A stretch of 64,000 nucleotides of DNA from Serripes groenlandicus. Taxonomy: Eukaryota > Mollusca > Bivalvia > Cardiida > Cardiidae. The notes below the pieces were generated by a model that was not told the DNA's origin, did not search any database, and saw only the letters and a program-made list of their open reading frames with translations. The stretch lies in NCBI GenBank assembly GCA_031761405.1, contig JASEVX010000005.1, positions 2,802,571 through 2,866,570 on the forward strand, in the 5' to 3' direction. The position numbers and the translations under genes are program-made. The number at the start of each line of letters is the position of its first letter. Position 1 is the stretch's first letter. This document shows positions 57,101-64,000 of this stretch, in pieces.

Positions 57101-57330
57101 CATGGCATTTACAACAGTACTTTCATTATATCATGGCATTTACAACAGTACTTCTATTATATCATGGCATTTACAACAGTACTTCTGTTATATCATGACA
57201 TTTACAACAGTACTTCTATTATATCATGGCATTTACAACAGTACTTCTGTATTTTTATGGCATTTACAACAGTACTTCTGTTATATCATGGCATTTACAG
57301 CAGTATTTTCATTATATCATGGCATTTCTA
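54145..57330 (+). repeat. 31-bp satellite, about 103 copies, with local 124-bp higher-order structure
   Basis: The unit is TATCATGGCATTTACAACAG plus TACTTCTATTA. All forward frames lack stops, and 31 is not divisible by 3, so every frame reads as the same 31-residue repeat. This explains the open frame of 785 codons at 54686-57043 and its overlapping neighbours. The GACATTTACAACAGGACTT variant recurs at exact 124-bp steps (GGA at 54298, 54422, 54546, 54670), a four-unit repeat. Later the order becomes irregular. Confidence 0.97.
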
Positions 57331-58082
57331 AAGGTAACGTTCCAATACTACCAGACTTGTTTATCTGGACCTGATGAATTCGTTGAAATGCTATATGCGC
57401 AATGCTGAGCACCAGGGAGGAAATCCGTTACTTCCATGTTTAAAGTCTTTGGTATGACCTGATGGGGATCGAACCAAGGGCTCTCACTTACAACGCATAG
57501 GACTCCTAATGTACCCAATCTTCAAGGCTAAAACTGATATGACTGTGAAATGCCACAGCTTTTTACCAAGGTGCACTCTTCTTTGTATTGGTTTTCTTTA
57601 CACCACTTTCAACAAAATATGTGATTTATATCTTGGTGTTTGTTTCCTGGGTAAACTAGAAATATCACTGAAGGTGATGAATACCCCCAGCTGGCGCCTG
57701 ACAATATACATATGTATGAGAAATTCAAGGGGCCATAACTCATTTAAAAATAATTCCAGTGCAACACGCCGACAATATGCACAACTAGGCTTGGTATCAA
57801 TCATTCTTGTGAAGTTATATTGAATTCTGACCAAGGGTTGCTGAAAAATAGTGTTCACAAGAAATGTTTACAGACCAACGAACCGATCGACCGACCGACA
57901 AGCGTGACTTATATAGCTTGACAAGGCCTATATAGCCCCTATATACTATGTATCTGGGGGTATAATTACAACAACCCTGAAGGCCAAGGAGGGAAGCCAT
58001 AACTACCAGTTTCGATGGAGCCGGTACGACCCGACCATGGATCAAACCCTGGTCTCGCACTTCCGAAGCAGATGCTCCAGAC
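57331..58082. repeat. Mosaic of SINE and short-element fragments
   Basis: GAGCACCAGGGAGGAAATCC to GGGATCGAACCAAGGGC (57408-57482) and TTTACACCACTTTCAACAAA to TTTCCTGGGTAAAC resemble parts of the 41277-41485 SINE. 57840-57970 ends CCGATCGACCGACCGAC and TATCTGGGGGTATAATT, like the element ends at 45485 and 53880. Open frames here are short and unlike known proteins. Confidence 0.5.
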
Positions 58083-58314
58083 TTAACCCTTTCCCTCATA
58101 TAGACACTTTCTGACGCCTCTGCAGCAGACGGCTTTTTGAAAACATGGTGACAAAAGAAGAAATTGCACAAAACGTGCAATTTCTCCTTTTGCCACAATG
58201 TTTTCCACTTATGTAGTCATAGGTTATCCATTCAATTATGGAGATTTTCTATGTTTTGACAAAATATGTTCAAAGTCGTCTGCTGCAGATTTATCATATG
58301 AGGGAAAGGGTTAA
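58083..58314. mobile_element. TTAA-A MITE, full length (232 bp)
   Basis: TTAACCCTTTCCCTCATA and CATATGAGGGAAAGGGTTAA with TTAA on both sides, GAAATTGCAC / GTGCAATTTC centre. Its right TTAA is shared with a following degraded element starting TTAACCCTTTACAACATA. Confidence 0.93.
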
Positions 58315-58580
58315 CCCTTTACAACATATAGAGAAAGTGTTCCTAATGTTTCCATCATTTACCAACAATTTTACTTCCCTTTATATATATATATTTTCGA
58401 TATATTTGCAGGAATAGTTATCCAGTAACTTGTGCTAAACCCTTTCCCTCATTCAGATGCATATGGCCTCCTCTGAAGAACAATACTTCTTCAAACATTG
58501 TGACATAAGGAGAAATTGATCACAATGAACAACTTCTACTTTGTCCAAAATGTTTTCAACCTTACTCAATAACTTGAATG
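58311..58580. repeat. Two degraded TTAA-A-type MITEs
   Basis: The first runs from TTAACCCTTTACAACATA to about 58435. The second starts AACCCTTTCCCTCATTCAG and keeps GACATAAGGAGAAATTGATC and TCCAAAATGTTTTC. Confidence 0.6.
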
Positions 58581-58583
58581 TCA

Positions 58584-58814
58584 TTAACCCTTTCCCTCAT
58601 ATAGACGCTTGCTGATGCCTCTGCAGCAGACGGCTTTTTGAAAACATAGTAACAAAAGAAGAAATTGCACAAAACGTGCAATTTTTCCTTTTTGTCACAA
58701 TGTTTTCCACTTGTAGTCATAGGTTATCCATTCAATTATGGAGATTTTCTATGTTTTGACAAAATACGTTCAAAGTCGTCTGCTGCAGAATTGTCGTATG
58801 AGGGAAAGTGTTAA
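58584..58814. mobile_element. TTAA-A MITE, full length (231 bp)
   Basis: TTAACCCTTTCCCTCATA and TATGAGGGAAAGTGTTAA with TTAA at both ends. The centre is GAAATTGCAC / GTGCAATTTT. Confidence 0.93.
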
Positions 58815-59029
58815 AATAGATTTTCGATAATGTTTGCTACTCTTTTCAAACTTTAACCCTTTCCCTCATACGACAATTCTGCAGCAGACCATTTTCGACA
58901 TATTTTGTCAAAATATAGAAAATCTCTATAATTAAAGGCGTATGCTACAGTTTTTTCACAAACAAATTACCAATCATAGAATTTCTTTATTTTTTGTATT
59001 TTATTAGTATATACAATAACTGGTTGAAA

Positions 59030-60790
59030 TAAGAAAAAAAAAAAAATATTCTAATCAATCTAAAAAAAAAATATTGGCCTATCAATGACATGACCAATTT
59101 CATCAAAGGCACAAATATAGGCATTTTGGCAAAAAACCTAAAACACACAAAAAATTAAAATGAAAACTACAAATCATATCAAAGTTCATATATAACTTTA
59201 TAGATAGATTTTATTCTGGAAAAAGGGCAAATATGCCCAACATACCACAAAAATATAACACATTCATTTTAACAGTCAAATAGCGGACTAATGGTCAAAA
59301 TCCGGGGAGAAAATGTTTGAAAAATAATATAGAAAACTTACATAAGATTTTTTTTCCCTTTGATTGACAAATGAATTAATATACTCTAATCAAAGATAAT
59401 AAGTTAATAGAAATGAAATCATTAATGTAACAGTCATTTGAGAGAAGATATAACTCCCATAAAAATCATTTAGAAATCATTGCAGAAGGTGACGAAGTTG
59501 CTCAATGTCAGCAATTTCTCAATTTCTACATTGATTTCCTCTAAAGGCTGCAACTAAACCTCAACTACTCTACGTAATTATTGTTGTTCCTTATTTCAAA
59601 ACCTTTGTAAACAAATAGTGCCAAGTTTTTGACTATATTTTCATTTTCAGATTTTAGTAATTCAATAAATTTAATCATACTTGAGTGTTTCCAGTAATAT
59701 TTTTTGATATATACCATTCGTATATCAGAAAACATTGGACATTCTAATAAAAAGTGCATTTCATCTTCGATAGTTTTACATAATTTACATTTTCTTTCAT
59801 TATATGGTATTTTATTTGGTTTGTGCCATCTTCCAGCTTCAATTTCTAATCTATGTGCAGAAACACGAAATCTTGTAAGAGCGATTCTAAATTTATCGAT
59901 TTTAATTGAATTTAAATATGGTTGAAAAACGAAATCAGAATAAAGTCTGTATGTTTTTGCTCTTGAAGAGTTTTGTAAATCAGAATTCCATATCTGATTA
60001 TAGTTATCATAAATTCTTTGTTTAAAAACAGACAAAAATAATTTCACATTTTCAACACCTTGGTTTAACCATACAATATTAAAACCTAAGTTTTCAAAAA
60101 GTTTTTTTATATATAGAATTATATGTGAATCAATATGAAAAAGGAATTTTTGTGAAAAAAAGGAAAAATAATATATTAAGCTGTTTTTTAAGGTAGAAAT
60201 GGTATCACATTTTAACCCCGAAAACGTTAATATCATAGACATTTTCCATTCTACATAATAGAATTTTCTGTAATTCTCCAAAAATACTAAACATCATTCA
60301 CTTTAATAAAAAATGCAAAAAAAAATATAGGTCACCGTACTCCTTTTAGAGTAAAGGGACTTTTTCCTTCAAGGAAAAGGTTGATTTACCAGAAAAAGAA
60401 GTACGGTGACCTATCTTTTTTTTTACATTTTTTATTAAAGTGAACTATGTTCAGTGTTTATGGATAATTACAGAAAATTCTATTATGTAGAATAGAACAT
60501 TTCTTGAAACATTGTATGATTTTATCTTTTTCAGGGGTAAAATGTGACCATTTCGACCTTAAAAACAGCTTAATTTTTTTTTTTCCATATTTTTCTCACA
60601 AATTCTCTTTTCATATTGATTTAAATTATATATATAAAGTTATATATAAACTTTAATATGATTTGTAGTTTTCATTTTATTTTTTTTGTGTGTTTTAGGT
60701 TTTCGGCCAAAATGCCTAAATTTGTGCCTTTGATGAAATAGGTCATGTCATTGACATGCCATTTTTTTTTTTTTAAATAGATAACATATT
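59030..60790. repeat. Imperfect palindrome made of two head-to-head LINE 3' fragments
   Basis: The left arm (to 60341) and right arm (60400-60790) pair inversely, closing at AGGTCACCGTACT / AGTACGGTGACCT around a 58-bp spacer. The right arm matches the outer part of the left arm (GACATGACC, GGCACAAAT, CCTAAAACACACAAAAAA as inverse) and the inner part (TAATTACAGAAAATTCTATT), but lacks about 0.9 kb between them that contains most of the coding region. Confidence 0.85.
59565..60281 (-). CDS. Non-LTR retrotransposon (LINE) reverse-transcriptase protein, C-terminal fragment
   Basis: The open frame of 238 codons has no reverse-transcriptase core, but its second half is the usual C-terminal region of LINE ORF2: RIALTRFRVSAHRLEIEAGR, then a zinc-knuckle-like CKLCKTIEDEMHFLLECP (C-x2-C-x8-H-x4-C), ending in a normal stop. 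The N-terminal side is 5'-truncated, at the palindrome centre. The frame is intact, so the copy is fairly young or recently inserted. The nearest clade cannot be set from this part alone. Not a host gene. Confidence 0.78.
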   Translation of the reverse strand: MENYRKFYYVEWKMSMILTFSGLKCDTISTLKNSLIYYFSFFSQKFLFHIDSHIILYIKKLFENLGFNIVWLNQGVENVKLFLSVFKQRIYDNYNQIWNSDLQNSSRAKTYRLYSDFVFQPYLNSIKIDKFRIALTRFRVSAHRLEIEAGRWHKPNKIPYNERKCKLCKTIEDEMHFLLECPMFSDIRMVYIKKYYWKHSSMIKFIELLKSENENIVKNLALFVYKGFEIRNNNNYVE

Positions 60791-60939
60791 TTTTTTTCTT
60801 ATTATGTCGAAAAGTGGAAAACATTGTGACAAAAGGAGAAATTGCATGTTTTGTGCAATTTCTTCATTTGTCACTATGTTTTCAAAAAGACATCTGCTGC
60901 AGAGGCGTCAGAAAGCGTCTATATGAGGGAAAGGGTTAA

Positions 60940-61255
60940 AGTCGCCTGCTACAGATTTGTTGTACGTCGGAGAGGGTTAAAAAAACAAATTCATAGTGGT
61001 AATTCATGGAGTAATAAGTCAGTCGTACCTGTCCTTGTCGAACCCATTCGTTGAAAGTTCAACTCCCTGTCGAACACCAACTTTACTGGTTACGGCTGAA
61101 AACAGAAAGTACTACTTTAAAAATCTTTATCCGTTCCAACATGTAAACAATATTTGATGACTCGTGTGGCAGAGAAATTTTGAAAAACCTTGTGGGAAAA
61201 GGAGAAATTCATAAAAACAAGAATTACATGAAATTATGTTTCACCATCCCATGAT
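60940..61255. other. No gene recognised
   Basis: A short TTAA-A-type tail (GTCGCCTGCTACAGATTTGT to GGAGAGGGTTAA) lies at 60948-60980. The rest shows no family or exon that I can support. Confidence 0.5.
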
Positions 61256-61335
61256 TTAACCTTTTCCCTCATACGACAATTCTGCAGCAGATGATTTTTA
61301 ACATATTTTGTCAAAAAATAGAAAATCACTATAAG
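61256..61335. repeat. TTAA-A MITE, left fragment
   Basis: TTAACCTTTTCCCTCATACG to AGAAAATCACTATA, then a break. The break point is nearly the same (after CTCTATA) as the LINE insertion point at 58942. Confidence 0.75.
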
Positions 61336-61344
61336 GCTGATTTC

Positions 61345-61680
61345 AAAAACAAGACTTTAGCTGTATAAGCCCCGCCATCTAGCGGGCATAGTTTCCAACC
61401 AATCAACTTGGCTTGAAGGAATCTGATAGAGGGTCACCCTAGGAACATTTCTACAAAATTATTTGAAAATCGGCCTGACACTTTTGGAGGAGAAGATTTT
61501 TTAAGTTTTCACTATAGCCATGTTATTTTACCAATCAACATGGCTTGAAGGAATCTGATAGAGGGTCATCCAAGGAACATTTCTACAAAATTATTTGAAA
61601 ATCGGCCTGACACTTTTGGAGGAGAAGATTTTTTAAGTTTGCACTATAGCTATATAAGGCAAAATAGTCCCGCACATAAA
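61345..61680. repeat. About 2.5 units of the ~170-bp GGCTTGAAGGAATC repeat
   Basis: AACCAATCAACTTGGCTTGA and CCAATCAACATGGCTTGAAG start two units about 140-150 bp apart, each with CTACAAAATTATTTGAAAAT and GACACTTTTGGAGGAGAAGA. Confidence 0.8.
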
Positions 61681-61735
61681 ACTCGTTACTGCTACACCGA
61701 TTAATAAACACTAAGAACTTTTAACTAGTTAACTC

Positions 61736-61962
61736 TTAACAGGACATTGTATGAGACAAATCTTCATCAAACTTCAGCTTAACTCCTCTCCCTGAAAGAA
61801 GGTGTGGAGACTTTAGGGTCATCACAATATCTTTAACCGGCTGCCATGATATATCATCCTTCTCAGGCCATGTGTAGATACCTTTGGTAGATGATTGCTT
61901 CATAAATACAAGTTCAACATCATCTACATCAACTTGAAGCACATAGTCATCAATTTGAAAAT
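61736..61962 (-). CDS. Possible terminal exon of an uncharacterised protein
   Basis: The frame is open from 61963 to a TAA at 61736 and has non-repetitive, coding-like composition. It starts DFQIDDYVLQVDVDDVELVF and continues with WPEKDDISWQPVKDIV, then ends HTMSC. The W-P-x-K-x-D-x-x-x-W-x-P pattern resembles a small beta-rich, Tudor/SH3-like module found at the C-termini of many uncharacterised invertebrate proteins, some of them transposon-associated. A TGA directly upstream means it needs a splice acceptor (AG at 61963-61964), but the pyrimidine tract is poor, so it may be a decayed copy. A second acceptor (TTATTTTTCATTTACAG) lies near 62090-62106. Confidence 0.4.
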
Positions 61963-62399
61963 CTCAACCTGTTAAGTTAAAGCAAGGGAATATTTTCTGG
62001 TCAAAATAATTCAACGGCCAAATGTATGTCCAAGTTCATACGCATAAACCAATACAGCAACGACTGTAACAATAAAACAATATTGGTAGGGACCTGTAAA
62101 TGAAAAATAACAAAAACTTGTCTTCATATATATACAGTAATTCAAGAGTACAGATATTACAGTTTGAAAATGATGGTACAGGATAAATGTCACGCTTAAA
62201 TCAGTACACTTGGGACATTTTTGGACAGTTTATTACCTGTCATTTTTTAACTATTGAAGCTATATATATAAGTAAAATTTGTCAGCAATAACACCAATCC
62301 CGAAACACACGTTATGAGCCAAATGTTGATATTATAAAGTTTTACTATGTCATTTTATTAATAAATATTTAAAACGCTTCATTTTTTTTGAAATCGCCC

Positions 62400-62552
62400 A
62401 TAATTGAATGGATAACCTATGACTAAAAGTGGTAATCATAGTGACAAAAGGAGAAATTGCTCGTTTTGAGCAATTTCTTCTTTTGTCACTATGTATTCAA
62501 AAAGCTGACTGCTGCAGAGGCGTCAGAAAGAGTATATGAGGGAAAGGGTTAA
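62400..62552. mobile_element. TTAA-A MITE, left-truncated, GCTC/GAGC form
   Basis: Starts CCATAATTGAATGGATAACC. The centre is GAAATTGCTC / GAGCAATTTC, and the right end TATATGAGGGAAAGGGTTAA is intact with TTAA. I see no gene from 61963 to 62399. Confidence 0.88.
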
Positions 62553-62559
62553 CTATCAT

Positions 62560-63436
62560 CATAAGTGTCGAAAAAGGGGCATTACTAAATAATTATTAAA
62601 GTTATATGACTTGGTATAGACATGTACCTAGTTTCATTTGAAAATGTTCAACAGTTTTTGAGTTATGAGCAACGTTAAACTTTTTGTATAAATTCAAAGG
62701 GGCATAACTGAATAATTATAGAAATGGGCTATGATTATTGTAGATCGCTCACCTAAGTTGTGCAATGAGATTTCTTATTGAGAAAGGTTGTATAAAGTTT
62801 CAATACAATGCTTCAGTTTTTACTGAGATAACTCTCTAAATGTAGTTGCAAAACTTTAACCAGAATTTTAAAGTCCAAAAAGGGCCATAACTTGCATTAA
62901 ATGCAGGATAGAGTTGTCTAATTTGATAATCTACACAGGTGTGATAGTTGGGTAGGGTTGTAGAAAGTTTCAATGCAATGCATCAAGTAAATACTGAGAA
63001 ATGGACTGTTAATTTAGTTGCACGCAAAACTTTAACCAGAATTTCTAAGTAAAAAAGGGCTATAACTTGCATATAAAATGCAGGATTGAGTTATCTAACT
63101 TGATAATCTACATAGGTGTGATAGTTTAGTATGGTTGTAGAAAGTTTCAATGCAATACATGTAGTAATTAAGTACTTGCATGCAAAACCTTAACCAAAGT
63201 GTGACGTGGACGCCAACGCCAGGGTGAGTAGTATAGCTCTCATATTCTTCGAATAGTCGAGCTAAAAATGTGGCCTCCAGATTGTAACAAGATTTTTCCT
63301 TCAATTTGAACAGGTGAACTTGTTTTTGACCTCAATATGGCCCAGTTTCAAATTTGTCCAAGATTTGATGGAGATTAATGTTCTAGACTTTCATGAAGAT
63401 TGGATGCAAAATGTAGACTGCTCAGGTGAGCTAAAC
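62560..63436. repeat. Repeat element with ~170-bp internal units and GGTGAGC end
   Basis: Units with GGGCCATAACTTGCATTAAA, GATAATCTACACAGGTGTGA and GTAGAAAGTTTCAATGCAAT occur near 62880 and 63060. The end (63250-63436) carries TTTGACCTCAATATGGCCCA, GAAGATTGGATGCAAAATGT and CTCAGGTGAGCTAA, as in the 46447-48045 element. Confidence 0.65.
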
Positions 63437-64000
63437 AAGAGGGCCATGATGGCCCTGGAATCCCTCATCTGAAGTTTTGACTATATGCATATACAGCACA
63501 TCCCCCTGGTGGCCATGTTTTTGATCAATCAACATGGCTTGAAGGTATCTGATAGAAGGTCAGCCAAGGTTCATAAGCATTAATTGAAAATCGGCCAGAC
63601 GCTTTCAGAGGAGAAAGTTTCCACTATAACCATATAAGGCAAAACAGCCCCGCCCCCTGGTGGCCATGTTTTTTTACCACTCAACATGGCTTGATGGAAT
63701 CTGATAGAGGGTCACCCAAGGAACATTTCTACAAAATCATTTGAAAATCATCCTTACACTTTCGGAGGAGAAGAATTTTTAACTTTCCACTATAACCATA
63801 TAACTTGATATAAGGCAATAAATCCGCGCCTCCTGGCAGCCATATTTTTTAACTAATTAACATGTCTTGAAGGAATCTGATAGAGGGTCACCCAAGGAAC
63901 ACTTCTACAAAATTATTTGAAAATTGGTCCACAAGTTTTAGAGAAGAACACTTTTAAAGTTGTTTTCTTTTGGTTGCCATGGAAAACAGAATTCTGCATG
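63437..64000. repeat. AAGAGGGCCATGATGGCCCT element with about 3 GGCTTGAAGG units, cut by the window end
   Basis: Units start near 63500, 63660 and 63835 (CCCCTGGTGGCCATGTTTTT type). The sequence reaches the GGTTGCCATGGAAAACAGAA terminal motif at about 63970. Confidence 0.75.

Larger units (their letters stand above)
58853..60939. mobile_element. TTAA-A MITE split by a ~1.86-kb inverted LINE-derived insert
   Basis: The left part (58853-58942) runs TTAACCCTTTCCCTCATAC to AAATCTCTATAATTA. The right part (60808-60939) resumes at AAAAGTGGAAAACATTG and ends TATATGAGGGAAAGGGTTAA. Only about 18 bp of the consensus (GAATGGATAACCTATGAC region) is missing at the junction. The insert is the palindrome listed next. 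Confidence 0.85.

Noticed and set aside
57815..58198. 127-codon minus-strand frame
   Set aside because: Its first half is a TTAA-A MITE (the same MWQKEKLHVLC reading also appears at 23 and 4458) and the rest is repeat mosaic.

Overview
This window looks like non-model animal DNA, most likely from a bivalve mollusc. The reasons are AT-rich sequence with few genes, intron-split coding exons, tRNA-headed SINEs ending in CAATCAATCAAT, and the element families (GGCCATGATGGCCCTGG / GCTCACC-GGTGAGC) that I associate with bivalve genomes. I cannot assign a species. Almost all of the long open frames are satellites read as protein. Only three loci have convincing or plausible host coding sequence, all on the minus strand: one exon of a HUNK-like AMPK-family kinase (2468-2656), three exons of a Mis18-domain protein of the CENP-A loading pathway (51978-52100, 50379-50475, 44289-44990) whose junction phases fit exactly, and a possible terminal exon of an unknown protein (61736-61962).

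Layout. 1-5.1 kb: HUNK exon, a 12-copy 63-bp array and several MITEs. 5.1-8.5 kb: a 44-bp minisatellite of about 77 units. 8.5-10.9 kb: MITEs and a SINE. 10,958-20,514 and 20,715-30,512: two versions of the same ~9.6-9.8 kb segment on either side of a 200-N gap. The copy boundaries coincide with the gap edges and small indels are dense next to the gap, so this is most simply an unmerged overlap of two contig ends (probably two haplotypes), not a genomic duplication. 30.5-44 kb: SINEs, MITEs and a 382-bp TRIM-type LTR element with identical LTRs. 44-52.1 kb: Mis18 exons separated by introns full of repeats. 52.1-58 kb: a ~305-bp higher-order repeat and a ~3.2 kb 31-bp satellite. 58-64 kb: stacked TTAA MITEs, a LINE fragment arranged as a head-to-head palindrome inside a MITE, the possible exon, and further repeats.

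The dominant feature is a ~230-bp MITE family (here TTAA-A) with an 18-bp terminal inverted repeat of the TTAA-CCCTTTCCC type, flanked by TTAA as in piggyBac-type transposition. About 30 copies or fragments lie in 64 kb. Several tandem arrays start or end at its termini, and its central hairpin exists in two forms that differ by compensatory changes in both arms. The most notable points are the MITE/satellite association, the hairpin covariation, the TRIM, the Mis18 gene with a long novel tail, and the false duplication. I found no bacterial-style system, CRISPR array or operon.
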